In this document: positions 42,036-51,128 of the stretch, piece after piece
How positions within the stretch are numbered: position 1 is the first letter of the stretch
Layout: every line of letters starts with the position of its first letter
Assembly (NCBI GenBank): GCA_039810085.1
Contig: JBDHWG010000012.1
Location: 62,001-126,000, forward strand
Length of the DNA stretch: 64,000 nt
Direction: 5' to 3'
Source: JBDHWG01 sp039810085
GTDB taxonomy: Bacteria > Chloroflexota > Anaerolineae > Epilineales > JAHCIE01
Made by a program: the position numbers and the translations under genes
Notes under the pieces: model-generated
Seen by the model: only the letters and a program-made list of their open reading frames with translations
Told to the model about the DNA's origin: nothing
Databases searched by the model: none

Positions 42036-42581
42036 CTAGAAGACGCCGAACTGATCGAGCAGGTTGCCGTTCGTGACTTCGGCCTGCCAGGGCAGCCCGT
42101 AGAACGAGATGAACGGGTCCAGCTCGTATTCCTCGGTGGTTCGCGCGATGCGCAGTGAGATCAAGCCGCCGTCGCTCGCTAGGTCGAACTGCGCCTCGGC
42201 GCCCATCCCGTAGGCGGCCTCGTCATCGTACGGGTCCCACGGCCGCACCTGGATGTAGCCGCCGTGGTCGTCCGTTGTGATGTTGTCACACGCCTTGAAT
42301 GGACGCAGCGCGCGCGCCAGGTCCACGGCATAGCGATGCGTCGTCGGATCGACGAACGGCGTCAGATGAATCCCGATCATCTGGCCGTCCTCGCTGAAAT
42401 CCATGCTGAGCGGGGCCGACACGCTGCGCGTGGCTTGCTTACGGCGAGCCGGCTGCAAGACGATAATCACCTGGTCCGCTGGTACATCATAAATGAGTCT
42501 GAGGTCGCAATATCGCTCCGGCTCAATCTCGAAAAAATCGCGTCCTCGGCGGTTGCGGTCCTGGGAAGGCTGAGTTCTCAT
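42036..42581 (-). CDS. uncharacterised protein with a DUF2283-like N-terminus
   Basis: 181 residues. The N-terminal part (YCDLRLIYDVPADQVIIVLQ ... MDFSEDGQMIGIHLTPF) follows the DUF2283 pattern YDxxADxLYI ... vDfdedGrivGiEi. The C-terminal half (GGYIQVRPWDPYDDEAAYGMG) is not recognised. No signal or membrane segment. GGGAG lies before ATG 42581; the longer frame to 42710 runs upstream of the promoter. Confidence 0.8.
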   Translation of the reverse strand: MRTQPSQDRNRRGRDFFEIEPERYCDLRLIYDVPADQVIIVLQPARRKQATRSVSAPLSMDFSEDGQMIGIHLTPFVDPTTHRYAVDLARALRPFKACDNITTDDHGGYIQVRPWDPYDDEAAYGMGAEAQFDLASDGGLISLRIARTTEEYELDPFISFYGLPWQAEVTNGNLLDQFGVF

Positions 42582-42657
42582 GCTTCTCCCGATGAAAGTT
42601 CTGAGTGGGACAGATTGGCGGAAGAGTCGCGGGACTGTCCTAGAAAATCCATGTAAT

Positions 42658-42686
42658 ATTCTAGCACGGTTCGATGCAACGCTCAA
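42658..42686 (-). promoter_or_regulatory. promoter of the DUF2283-like gene
   Basis: Minus strand TTGAGC (42681-42686), 17-nt spacer, TAGAAT (42658-42663), 77 nt upstream of the start codon. Confidence 0.6.
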
Positions 42687-42801
42687 ATCCGTCAACCTGG
42701 CATCAACCATTCGTGCTGGATTTAGGGGCCTCTATAAGACGTTTGATTGGCCCTATCGCTTACCCCCGTCCACGACAATCGTCTGGCCGATGATGTAGGG
42801 T

Positions 42802-43347
42802 TCAGTGGTTGACGACTTTGGCATCCAGCGCCTGGAGGAACTGGGCCGCCTCGCGCTGCGGCACGCCGAGCCAGCCGAGAATGAGGGGCGCGCGCACGGT
42901 CACGTCCACCTGCACCCCTGCCGTCTCCGGGCGGATGTTGGCGTCCAGGGTATCGTTCCACAGGCCGTACGGAATTTGGGCCTGGAAGACGCCGCCGCTA
43001 ATGGGCGTCGTGCGCTGAACGACGATGCGCCAGGGTTGGCCGAAGTTCTGCTGAGCGCCCGCGACAACTACCGCATCGCGGTACACGTCATTCGGCGGCG
43101 CGCTATAGATGCGGGATTTCAGCTCAGGCGACGCGTCGGGCGAGGTGGCGACAGAGTAGGTTCCCGCGCCAGACAGCGAGCCTTGCCCCAGGGCGTACGC
43201 GCCGCCCAGAATGAGCGCCGCGCCGACAAGCCCTACGGTCCAGATAACAACGGGCGAGGCCGACTCGCGCACGAGCGCCCGCAGCAGCCACGCCAGCAGC
43301 CCGACCGCGATAAGCAGGAAAACAATCAACAGGATCCACGCAGGCAT
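42802..43347 (-). CDS. uncharacterised membrane protein
   Basis: 181 residues. Two N-terminal membrane helices (LLIVFLLIAVGLLAWLL and VVIWTVGLVGAALILGGAYAL), then a ~115-residue domain outside or inside the membrane with no family I can name. Its layout (membrane helices then a compact beta-rich domain) resembles DUF1499-type proteins only vaguely. It lies 4 nt after the quinone oxidoreductase gene and is last in that operon. Confidence 0.75.
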   Translation of the reverse strand: MPAWILLIVFLLIAVGLLAWLLRALVRESASPVVIWTVGLVGAALILGGAYALGQGSLSGAGTYSVATSPDASPELKSRIYSAPPNDVYRDAVVVAGAQQNFGQPWRIVVQRTTPISGGVFQAQIPYGLWNDTLDANIRPETAGVQVDVTVRAPLILGWLGVPQREAAQFLQALDAKVVNH

Positions 43348-43351
43348 CGCG

Positions 43352-44383
43352 TCAATCTACCGTCAGGACGATCTTGCCGAAATGCTCGCCTTGGGTCAGG
43401 ATGCGCTGCGCCTCGGCCATCTCGTCGAGCGGCATCACGCGGTCCACGACGGGCTTGAGCCGCCCCTGGAGCACCAGGTTCATCACGGCGTTGAACTCGG
43501 ACTGCGACGCCATGGTCGAGCCGATGATGAAGGGCTGCTTCCAGAAGATGACGCGGATGTCGGTCTCACCCATCGGCCCGGTCGTCGCGCCGTAGGTAAC
43601 GATGCGGCCGCCCTTGCGCACGGCGCGCAGGCTGCCTTTCCACGTCGCCGCCCCCGTGTTCTCTAGAACAACATCGACGCCACGTCGCTTGGTGCGCTGC
43701 CACACCTCGCGGCTGAAGTCGGTCGTCGTGCGGTCGATAATCTCGTCGGCGCCCAGCGCCCGTGCGGCCTCAGCCTTTTTCTCGGACGAGGTGACGGCGT
43801 AGACGTAGGCCCCGGCGAGCTTGGCAATCTGGATCGCGGCGCTGGCCCCACCGCCACTCGCGCCGAGGATGAGCACGGTCTCGCCCGCCCGCAGCGCCGC
43901 CTGCGTCATCAGCGCGCGCCACGCCGTCTGATAGACGAGCGGAACTGCGGCAGCGTCCACGAAGCTGAGGCTGTCGGGAATGGGCAGCACATTGCGCGCG
44001 GGGACGGCAATGAACTCAGCCATGCCACCGTGGCTATGCTCGCCGATGATGCCGAAGGTGTCACACAGGGAGTGCTCGCCGCGAATGCACGCTTCGCACT
44101 TGCCGCACCAAAGGGAGGGGTTGATGAGCGCCCGCTGCCCTGCGGTCAGGCCGGTCACGTTCGCGCCCACCTCTTCGACAACACCGGATATGTCGGAGCC
44201 GCCTATGTGGGGCATGGCGAGCTTCAGGCCGGGGATACCCTCGCGGACGAACAGGTCCAGGTGATTGAGGGCAACAGCTTTGACGCGCACCAGCACGTCG
44301 TCCGGCCCGGCGGTCGGCGTCGGAACGTCGGCGATGGTGAGTTTGTCCAGGCCACCGTGTTCGTAGAAAACTGCTGCGCGCAT
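43352..44383 (-). CDS. zinc-type alcohol dehydrogenase / quinone oxidoreductase
   Basis: 343 residues of the medium-chain dehydrogenase family. The structural-zinc region has four cysteines in CGKCEACIRGEHSLC; the catalytic region shows VVGHIGG-like MPHIGGSDISGVVEEVG; the NADP loop is VLILGASGGGASAAIQIA. It oxidises alcohols or reduces quinones/enones with NAD(P)H; the substrate is unknown. It follows the SDR gene by 12 nt. Confidence 0.92.
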   Translation of the reverse strand: MRAAVFYEHGGLDKLTIADVPTPTAGPDDVLVRVKAVALNHLDLFVREGIPGLKLAMPHIGGSDISGVVEEVGANVTGLTAGQRALINPSLWCGKCEACIRGEHSLCDTFGIIGEHSHGGMAEFIAVPARNVLPIPDSLSFVDAAAVPLVYQTAWRALMTQAALRAGETVLILGASGGGASAAIQIAKLAGAYVYAVTSSEKKAEAARALGADEIIDRTTTDFSREVWQRTKRRGVDVVLENTGAATWKGSLRAVRKGGRIVTYGATTGPMGETDIRVIFWKQPFIIGSTMASQSEFNAVMNLVLQGRLKPVVDRVMPLDEMAEAQRILTQGEHFGKIVLTVD

Positions 44384-44395
44384 AAGGTCTCCTCG

Positions 44396-45193
44396 CTAAG
44401 CGCCGACGATGTCTTCGCCGCCATCGACGCCGATCACGTTACCCGTCAGCCAATGGCTGTCAATCTCGCTGAACAGCACAATATGGGCAGCGACATCTTC
44501 CGGTGTTGTCAGCCGGCCGGATGGATTGAACTTCATGGCCGCCTCGACGAACCGCTCGTGGCCGGGAATCTTCCGCAGAGCCGGTGTATCGGTGACGCCC
44601 GCGCGGATGCTGTTGGCGGCGATGCCGCGCGGCGCAAGCTCCATCGCCAACTGGCGGATGTTCGACTCTAGGGCAGCCTTAGCGGCGGACACAGCGCCGT
44701 ACTGAGGCATGACCCGCGCCCCACCCGCGCTCGTCATCGCGTAAATCTTGCTGCCCGGGCCGAGCAGATCGGCGGCGACAAGCTCCTGCACCCAGAAGAT
44801 GAGGCTACTCGCCATCACGTCCAGTGTCATCGCCACCTGGGCCGGGTTGACGGCGGGCAGGTCGGGCGTGGCGTTGAAGGGGAGCAGCGTCCCGAACGCC
44901 AGGGAGTGCATGAACACACGGATGGTCTCGCCGGGCGCCAGGCGCTCGCGCACCGCCTTGATGACCTCGGCGCGCTTGTCGGCGTCGGCGGCGTTGACGT
45001 TGAAGAAGACAGCCTCTCCGCCGGCCGCGACAATGCCGTCCTTGATGGCTTCAACCTGGGGCATCGTCGCCCGGCGGTCCAGGTGAACACCGAAGATGTT
45101 GTAGCCCGCCTGGGCCAGGGCGGTCGCGGTTGCCGCGCCGAAGCCGCTGGATGCGCCCAGAATCAACGCCCAGCGGCGACTCTTGTCTGTCAT
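44396..45193 (-). CDS. SDR oxidoreductase resembling enoyl-ACP reductase
   Basis: 265 residues. NAD(P) loop LILGASSGFGAATATAL. The active site reads YGAVSAAK, a Tyr-x6-Lys spacing characteristic of enoyl-ACP reductases (FabI/FabL) rather than the Tyr-x3-Lys of classical SDRs. Other ENR-like marks are FMHSLAFG and DVMASSLIFWVQELV; NPSGRLTTPEDVAAHIVLF and LTGNVIGVDGG close the protein. It probably reduces a 2-enoyl thioester or related enone. AAGGAGGATGTAC precedes ATG 45193. Confidence 0.9.
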   Translation of the reverse strand: MTDKSRRWALILGASSGFGAATATALAQAGYNIFGVHLDRRATMPQVEAIKDGIVAAGGEAVFFNVNAADADKRAEVIKAVRERLAPGETIRVFMHSLAFGTLLPFNATPDLPAVNPAQVAMTLDVMASSLIFWVQELVAADLLGPGSKIYAMTSAGGARVMPQYGAVSAAKAALESNIRQLAMELAPRGIAANSIRAGVTDTPALRKIPGHERFVEAAMKFNPSGRLTTPEDVAAHIVLFSEIDSHWLTGNVIGVDGGEDIVGA

Positions 45194-45221
45194 GTACATC
45201 CTCCTTGATTGGGTCGTCGCT

Positions 45222-45230
45222 ATTATAACA
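45222..45230 (-). promoter_or_regulatory. extended -10 promoter of the SDR operon
   Basis: Minus strand TGTTATAAT: perfect TATAAT with TG one base upstream, about 30 nt before the start codon. No clear -35. Confidence 0.6.
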
Positions 45231-45256
45231 CGTCCGCGTTGCCGAGGATACGTTTG

Positions 45257-46051
45257 TCACGACCGCAGTGGCGTGATGGTCACACGGCGCATCTCCAGCC
45301 ACTCGCGCTCCGGCGTGGCGAGGCGGTCCCACGTCAGGTCGCCGGACGGCGTCTCGCTGGCGCAGTTGTTGTCCAACCAGGCCACGAAGCCGAGGGGCAC
45401 GCGGGGCGGCGTCGGCGAGCGCAGGACGTGAACGTCGTCCACCCAGAAATCGGCGCGGTCGACACGCCACTCGATGCGGTACAGGTGCGGCGCCTCGAGG
45501 GCGGTTGTGAGTGTCACCTCGGCGGCGGGAATGGAGCGGTTACGCGCGAGGCGGTATAGGAGGCTGCCCAGGATCGGGACCCGCAGCGCCTGTAAGCCGA
45601 GGGCGACCAGGGCCTCCGGCACGTTTCCCCCGTTCAACGTCGCCGCTTTCCAGCCATTGGGTGAGCCGCTGGGCACGAAGGGCATGCGCGCGGGCGGCGA
45701 GGCGAAGAAGAACCAGACGGCGTTGGGCGCGGCGGTCAGGCCCTGGGCCGGATTGAACGGATCGTTCCAGAAGCCGAAGCCCGCCGTGCCGACGAGCTTG
45801 TCCAGGCCGTGGGACGCGCAGGCCTCGACCTCCATGCGTAGCGGGGGCCGCCAGGGGAGATCGCGTCGATTGTACCCCCGCAGGTCGTTCAGTTCCGAGT
45901 CCGATAGGATGCCCGCCTGCGCGCCGTCCAGGACGAGGCGCAGGCCCGTCGGCGTCGGCTCCATCTCGCTGGCGCCGACCAGGATGCGGGTGAAGTATGT
46001 GATGCGCGTCGGGAAGCGCATGTCGATGGGCGATACGCTCGGCCGGGCCAT
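45257..46051 (-). CDS. uncharacterised protein, possibly concanavalin-like fold
   Basis: 264 residues, no signal peptide. A central block (GFGFWNDPFNP ... AVWFFFASPPARM) and a later one (HLYRIEWRVDRADFWVDDVHVLRSP) recall the jelly-roll strands of laminarinase/LamG-type domains, but I see no catalytic ExDxxE motif. It begins 2 nt after the S9 peptidase stop codon, so it is probably translated from the same message. Confidence 0.75.
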   Translation of the reverse strand: MARPSVSPIDMRFPTRITYFTRILVGASEMEPTPTGLRLVLDGAQAGILSDSELNDLRGYNRRDLPWRPPLRMEVEACASHGLDKLVGTAGFGFWNDPFNPAQGLTAAPNAVWFFFASPPARMPFVPSGSPNGWKAATLNGGNVPEALVALGLQALRVPILGSLLYRLARNRSIPAAEVTLTTALEAPHLYRIEWRVDRADFWVDDVHVLRSPTPPRVPLGFVAWLDNNCASETPSGDLTWDRLATPEREWLEMRRVTITPLRS

Positions 46052-46052
46052 G

Positions 46053-48107
46053 CTATTCGGTCGGCGCGGGGGCGTATCGCTGCCACCAGTCGAGGATGCG
46101 CCGCAGATGATCCACGCGGTGGCCCGGCTCGCCGGAGCGGGTCAGCTCGTGGCCCTCGCGTGGGTAGCGCACGAACTCGACCGTCCGCCCTAGTCGGCGC
46201 AGCACGCCGAAAAGCTGCTCGGCATCACTGATGGGCGCGCGGTAGTCCAGGTCGGCGTGCAGGATCAGCAGGGGCGTATGGATGTCGGGCGCGTAGGCCA
46301 GCGGCGAGTGCTGCCACAGTTTATCGACCTCTTGCCACGGCTCGCCGCTGAACTCGTTTTCGATAAGCTCGTAGGCGTCCGACGTGCCGTAGAACGACAT
46401 CAGGTGATACACACCGCGCTGGGCGACAGCGGCGCGAAAGCGCCGGTCGTGGCCGATCAGCCAGGTCGTCATGAAGCCGCCGTAGGAGCCGCCGGTCACG
46501 CAGATGCGCTCGGTGTCGATGCCCCCGTGGGCGACGACGGTGTCGATGCCGGCGAGAATGTCGCGGTAGTCAGCCGCGCCCCAGCCGTCGTAGAGCGCCG
46601 CCTGGAACACCTGGCCGTAACCCTCGGAGCCGCGCGGGTTGCAGAAGAAGACCACGTAGCCCGCCCCCGCCGCCGCCTGCCAGTCCGGCCACAGCGTGCG
46701 GAACGACGGCCCCCACATGGTGTGTGGCCCGCCGTGAATGAACACGGCTAGGGGATACTTGCCGTTCGGGTCGAAGCCCGGCGGGTAGAGCACCCAGCCC
46801 TGGATCTCCAGCCCGTCTGGCGCCGAGTAGCGAATCTGCTGGGGGATAGTGACCTGGCGTTGGGTCAGCAGTTTGGCATGGATTTCGGTCAGGCGGCGCT
46901 CGCTGCCGTTGGCCGCGCGGAACCACAGGTCGGACGGCGAGTCGGGCGCAGCCGTCACGAATGCAACGCCGCCGTTTGAGGACGCCGAGAATGCCTCCAC
47001 GATGCGCGTCCCGGCGACCACCGGCTCAACATCGCCGTCCAGTGGCACCCGGCGCACGCTCGTATCGCCGTTGTCTTCGACCAGCGCCAGGAGGTCGCCG
47101 TCGGCCGTCCACTGGTAGCCAAAAATGGATCGGTCCAGCGCCAGGGTGAGGTCACGCGGCTCGCCGCCCTCGGTAGGCAGGATGCACAGCCGCCCGTTCT
47201 GACTCGTGGCGCGCTCTTCCGGCTTGCGCAGCGCAGCAATCCACCGACCATCCGGCGACGCGCTCGGCCCAATCTGCGTGCCGCCCACGCCGAGACCGGC
47301 ATAGGTAAACGGCGGCCCGGCGAGTTCGACCGGCTCAGTCCCGTCCAGTAGGACGCGAAAGACGGCGCGGCCGAGGAACAGGCTCTCCTTGGCCGGGTCG
47401 TGCTCCCGCGTCGAGAGCAGGGCGCTGCCGTCAGGCAGCCACGACGGCGCGCTCCAGTTGCCTGCGCCGCGCGTGATGCGGCGGGGTGTGCGGTCGTCGG
47501 CATCTGGGTCGCTGTCGATGATGTAGATATGGCTGGTCTTGTCGTCGATGAAGCTCACGCCGGTGCGGTAGGGCAGGCGCGTCAACAGGCGCGGGTCGGT
47601 AGTTTCTTCAGCCTGCTGCTTCTCGGCCAGCTTGCGCGCCTCGGCATCCCACTTATCTTTCGGCGGCTGGACTTCCCCGCGGTCCTCGCGCTCCTGCTCG
47701 TCGCTGTTGAGCCGTCCCAGGAATGCAATCTGCTTACCGTCTGGGCTCCATGCTGGCGAGCGCGCGCCATTAGGTAGCCGGGTGAGCGAGCGGGCTTCGC
47801 CGCCGTCGAACCGCATCACATAAATCTGGTCTTTGTCGCCGTCGCGGTTGGATTGGAAAGCGAGCCGCGCGCCGTCGGGGCTCCAACGCGGGCTAGTGTC
47901 CGACGCCGTGCCGCCTGTGAACTGGCGGGGCGGTGTCGCCCCATCGGTTGCCGCGACCCAGATGGCGCGGCGGTAGTTGTTCTTGAGGCGGTCGGCGGAG
48001 ACGCGCACGTAGGCGACCCAGCGGCCATCCGGGCTGAGCTGGGCATCTTCGAGCCAATCGAGCTGGTAGATATCGTCGGGGGTAACGGGGAGGCGGTCCG
48101 TGGTCAT
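46053..48107 (-). CDS. S9-family (acylaminoacyl) serine peptidase
   Basis: 684 residues. The N-terminal ~400 are a WD40-like beta-propeller (SPDGRWVAYVRV, SPRWSPDGARLAFQSNRDGD, SPAWSPDGKQIAFLG). The C-terminal alpha/beta hydrolase has the nucleophile in GGSYGGFMTTWLIG and the late Asp/His in ADLDYRAPISDAEQ and PREGHELTRSGEP. It removes acyl-amino acids or short peptides, probably in the cytoplasm since no signal peptide is seen. AAGGAT lies before ATG 48107. Confidence 0.93.
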   Translation of the reverse strand: MTTDRLPVTPDDIYQLDWLEDAQLSPDGRWVAYVRVSADRLKNNYRRAIWVAATDGATPPRQFTGGTASDTSPRWSPDGARLAFQSNRDGDKDQIYVMRFDGGEARSLTRLPNGARSPAWSPDGKQIAFLGRLNSDEQEREDRGEVQPPKDKWDAEARKLAEKQQAEETTDPRLLTRLPYRTGVSFIDDKTSHIYIIDSDPDADDRTPRRITRGAGNWSAPSWLPDGSALLSTREHDPAKESLFLGRAVFRVLLDGTEPVELAGPPFTYAGLGVGGTQIGPSASPDGRWIAALRKPEERATSQNGRLCILPTEGGEPRDLTLALDRSIFGYQWTADGDLLALVEDNGDTSVRRVPLDGDVEPVVAGTRIVEAFSASSNGGVAFVTAAPDSPSDLWFRAANGSERRLTEIHAKLLTQRQVTIPQQIRYSAPDGLEIQGWVLYPPGFDPNGKYPLAVFIHGGPHTMWGPSFRTLWPDWQAAAGAGYVVFFCNPRGSEGYGQVFQAALYDGWGAADYRDILAGIDTVVAHGGIDTERICVTGGSYGGFMTTWLIGHDRRFRAAVAQRGVYHLMSFYGTSDAYELIENEFSGEPWQEVDKLWQHSPLAYAPDIHTPLLILHADLDYRAPISDAEQLFGVLRRLGRTVEFVRYPREGHELTRSGEPGHRVDHLRRILDWWQRYAPAPTE

Positions 48108-48193
48108 GCAAACAATCCTTAGGCAGAGGTATTGGGCGCGCAGCGCCTCCCCGTATTCTAGTTGTCACGCGCCTAAAGGCAAGTCGCCCCGCT

Positions 48194-48601
48194 TCACTCG
48201 CTCTTGTCCGGCTTCTTCGGTGCAAAGGCGCGGATGGTGCGCGCAATCCAGAAGACGTTCCAGGCCGCCATGAGAATGCCGGCCAGGGAGATCAGGGTCG
48301 TGTCCATGATTGGCTCGTATTTCACATCGTCGGGCGTGATGCGCAGATAGCCCCGGGGTTGCAGGGTGCCAGCGCCACCGCCGCCCGCGCCTTCACCGGG
48401 CGTCGGCTGTGTGTTGCCGTCGTCACCCGGCTGCGGTGGCGCGGATCCCGCGCCGTAGCCGAAGCCCATTCTCAGCGATCCCACTGGGATGACCACCGTG
48501 TTACCCTCGTGAACCGGCTCGCCAAAGACAGCGCGCACATTCAAACGCTCCAGCCACTCGTTGAGCGGCTTGAGCGCCTTGTTGGATGCCATATCGTTCA
48601 T
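48194..48601 (-). CDS. GerW-like protein with a C-terminal membrane helix
   Basis: 135 residues. VRAVFGEPVHEGNTVVIPVGSLRMGFGYGAG then a Gly-rich stretch and GYLRITPDDVKYEPI follow the GerW/YtfJ sporulation-protein pattern. A hydrophobic helix (TTLISLAGILMAAWNVFWIA) follows. GerW itself is a spore-germination protein in Bacillus, but relatives occur widely in non-sporulating bacteria. AGGAGGTTTT precedes the start. Confidence 0.85.
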   Translation of the reverse strand: MNDMASNKALKPLNEWLERLNVRAVFGEPVHEGNTVVIPVGSLRMGFGYGAGSAPPQPGDDGNTQPTPGEGAGGGGAGTLQPRGYLRITPDDVKYEPIMDTTLISLAGILMAAWNVFWIARTIRAFAPKKPDKSE

Positions 48602-48622
48602 GCAAAACCTCCTGGTCTCGCG

Positions 48623-48943
48623 TTACTTGCTGCGGCGTACGATGAGTCGGACGACAAGCCAGATGAGCGGGCCGCCAAGACCGGCGAGGAGAATACCCTT
48701 GAGCGCCGCGCCCGCCGCGTCCGGCGTCGGCACGCGCTGCTCCCGGTCATCCGCCTCATGCACGATAACTTCCAGCGGTGTGACACTCAAAAGTGCGCCA
48801 CCGCCACTACCCTCTTCATTACCTCCTCCACCTATCCAGCCTGAGACCGAGGCAATGGGTTGCAGTGTGCGCCCGCCAATGGTCATCGGCTCGCCGGTCA
48901 GCCGCCGCTGGACACGACCTGGCCTGAATGTTCCTTCGGCCAT
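48623..48943 (-). CDS. second GerW-like protein
   Basis: 106 residues with the same order: MTIGGRTLQPIASVSGWIGGGG (cf. GerW G-x-R-x-I-x-P-V), Gly-rich stretch, ALLSVTPLEVIVHE, and a final membrane helix (LLAGLGGPLIWLVVRLIV). It starts directly after the DUF362 stop codon (TAAATG) with GGGAGGG, and is followed 21 nt later by the first GerW-like gene: three genes in one unit. Confidence 0.82.
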   Translation of the reverse strand: MAEGTFRPGRVQRRLTGEPMTIGGRTLQPIASVSGWIGGGGNEEGSGGGALLSVTPLEVIVHEADDREQRVPTPDAAGAALKGILLAGLGGPLIWLVVRLIVRRSK

Positions 48944-50149
48944 TTAGCCCTCCCGCTGCAGAACGTCGCGGATTTGTGCGGCGTAAGCCTCGCTGTCCGG
49001 ATCGCCTGTAACAATGTCAATGCGCTGGGGGCCGTCCACGCCAACGCCCATCTCGGCAGCACGGGCAATTTGGTCCAACGCGAAAATGCGCCCGTTGCTA
49101 ACCTCCGGCGTCGTGCCGAACATGCGCAAGATGGCGACGCCGACAGCATCCAGGGCAACGCGGTCAGTCGCCGCCAGAATTGCTTCCGACCACACCTTCT
49201 TGCCGGTGTCCGGTCCGCCGTTGACGAACGCCTCGACGCCATCCATGACGATGATGGCGGGCTGATACATGGCGTTGATCTCGGCGATCATGCGGCGCTG
49301 GTGGGGCGAGCCGTGCAGCTCGTTCATGTAGTTGTAGGAATTGCCCGGCACGTACTTCCCGACGAGGCCGACGGAGTTTTTCAGCGACAGGGTAAAGTGG
49401 CCGCCGAAACGGTGGGTCTTCAGGCAGCACGTCTGGACGACGGCGTCACACGCCAGGCACGGGCGCGCCATGGGGAAGCCCTGTTGCCAGTGACTCCCTT
49501 GGGGTTGGACCAAGGCCCACTCGTTACGCGGTAATTCGTCAAGGACGAGCGTTTGGAAATTCAGCTCACGGCCCAGGTCGAACACGCCCCGCCGCGTCAG
49601 CACGTCGCGCGTGTTGCCCATGCCGCTGCGGTCGCCAAGGGTGATGCTCCTCGCGCCCATGCCCCACAGCGCCTCGACGAGGGCGCGTAGGGTGTCCGGA
49701 TGTGTCGAACCCGGCGTGGGGTCGGCGCTGTTGAAGTTGGGCTTCAGGAACACCGTCTTCTGCTGCACCGGGTCGATGTTGAGCAGCTCCAGGGCGCGCT
49801 TGACGCCCGCTGCGCGGTCGCGTGTTTTGACCAACACGACCTGCGCGTTGCCCGACGCCGCTGTCGTGGGCGTCACAACGGTCGTTGGCGCCGTGGCGGT
49901 TGTGGCGGTGGGCGCGGTTGTAGCGGTCGGCGCAGTGGTGGCAGTGGGTGCGGTTGTTGCTGTGGCGGCAGGCGTCGCCGACGGCGCCGTTGTCGGCGCG
50001 GACGTCAGCGACGGGGCCGCGGTAGGTGAGGTTGGGTTGAGGGCTACGTTGTCGCCCTTGGGGGCGCAGCTTTCGAGGAAGGACGTCACCGCCGCAACGC
50101 TACCCACGCTCAACAGCAGGCGCAGAAAGCCCCTGCGGTTCAAACTCAT
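48944..50149 (-). CDS. DUF362 protein with a Tat-type lipoprotein signal
   Basis: 401 residues. The start shows a twin-arginine signal (NRRGFLRLLLSVG) and a lipobox-like LESC at about residue 28. A Thr/Ala/Pro linker (about residues 35-100, built of TATTAP-type repeats) leads to the DUF362 domain: VFLKPNFNSADPTPGSTHPDTLRALVEAL, VQTCCLKTHRFGGHFTLSLKNSVGLVGKY, and VMDGVEAFVNGGP. Other DUF362 proteins carry ferredoxin domains; this one does not. GGAGAG precedes ATG 50149. Confidence 0.9.
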   Translation of the reverse strand: MSLNRRGFLRLLLSVGSVAAVTSFLESCAPKGDNVALNPTSPTAAPSLTSAPTTAPSATPAATATTAPTATTAPTATTAPTATTATAPTTVVTPTTAASGNAQVVLVKTRDRAAGVKRALELLNIDPVQQKTVFLKPNFNSADPTPGSTHPDTLRALVEALWGMGARSITLGDRSGMGNTRDVLTRRGVFDLGRELNFQTLVLDELPRNEWALVQPQGSHWQQGFPMARPCLACDAVVQTCCLKTHRFGGHFTLSLKNSVGLVGKYVPGNSYNYMNELHGSPHQRRMIAEINAMYQPAIIVMDGVEAFVNGGPDTGKKVWSEAILAATDRVALDAVGVAILRMFGTTPEVSNGRIFALDQIARAAEMGVGVDGPQRIDIVTGDPDSEAYAAQIRDVLQREG

Positions 50150-50190
50150 ACACTCTCCTTTCGCGGCGTGACTCACTCCCAAATTCTACA

Positions 50191-51090
50191 TCAAGCGGTG
50201 GTTCCGCGCCATAGGTCGCGTAGGGCGCGGTAGCCGATGACGTGAATGCCCTGGTCGCGGACGAAATCGCGCAGGGCCGGGCTGAGGAACGCCTGGTAAT
50301 CCGCGACGCGCGAGCGGTAGTCGGGCGCGATGGCGCGAATCTCGGGCGTGTCGGCCGACGGGTGCAGGATGAAGTAGCTCAGGCCCGGTGGCAGGCGGCT
50401 CAGCCGCTCCTTCGCCACCTCGACGCGATCCATATGGGAGTCGAGGGGCATGAAGTCGGCGTAGTCGAACAGCGGGATGCCGGCTTCCTCCATCTGGCGC
50501 AAGTAGGGGGCTAGGTCGCCACCCGTATCTCCGCCCGCTGCCGCTCGCGCGAAGCGCTCAGAGGAGGGGCGAAAGGCGAACGCGGGGAGCCGATAGCGGT
50601 GCGCCAGGTCGATGTAGCTCTGCACGAACGGGGGCGCAATGATGCTGAACATGTGGCTGTCGATGTGCGTCGCGTCGATGCCCGCATCCAGGACACGCTT
50701 GATTTGCGCGTCGGCTTCGGCGGCGACGGCCGTCGGCTGAGCGTGTTTCAACGTCTCGCGCCGGGTGCGCCACATGCAGCCGCGTCCGTCGATGAGGCCG
50801 CTCGCCGGATCGGCCGTAGACAGCGGCGCCCAGCCGTAGACGTACCACTCACAGTTGAGGGTGAGATGGACGCCCACGTCGAGGCCTGGGTGGTCGCGGC
50901 AGTACGCGACGATGGCGGGAAACCAGGGGCAGGGCGCCATGACTGCGGCGGAGGACACCAGGCCGAAATCGGTCAGATCCGCGAAAGCAGTGATAGTGGA
51001 CTGGCACATCCCGATGTCGTCGGCGTGGATGATGACGACGCGGTCAGTGTCGGCGAAGCCGAGGCGCTTGAGGGCGGGATTCGGGGGCAT
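50191..51090 (-). CDS. ChbG/YdjC-family carbohydrate deacetylase
   Basis: 299 residues. YdjC signatures: VVIIHADDIGMCQSTITAFADL (metal-binding Asp pair), DVGVHLTLNCEW, ATHIDSHMF (metal His), YFILHPSADTPEI. Relatives remove acetyl groups from chitooligosaccharides. The start at 51090 has GGAG 8 nt upstream; a much longer frame extends to 51330, crossing the terminator hairpin of another gene, and is not credible. Confidence 0.92.
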   Translation of the reverse strand: MPPNPALKRLGFADTDRVVIIHADDIGMCQSTITAFADLTDFGLVSSAAVMAPCPWFPAIVAYCRDHPGLDVGVHLTLNCEWYVYGWAPLSTADPASGLIDGRGCMWRTRRETLKHAQPTAVAAEADAQIKRVLDAGIDATHIDSHMFSIIAPPFVQSYIDLAHRYRLPAFAFRPSSERFARAAAGGDTGGDLAPYLRQMEEAGIPLFDYADFMPLDSHMDRVEVAKERLSRLPPGLSYFILHPSADTPEIRAIAPDYRSRVADYQAFLSPALRDFVRDQGIHVIGYRALRDLWRGTTA

Positions 51091-51128
51091 GTAGGACGCT
51101 CCGAGGTAACGGGGTGAACAAGGAAATA

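Noticed and set aside
49855..50030. Repetitive stretch resembling short direct repeats (possible CRISPR or VNTR)
   Set aside because: The repeats are in-frame codons for the Thr/Ala/Pro linker of the DUF362 protein; spacing and sequence are irregular and no cas genes are near.
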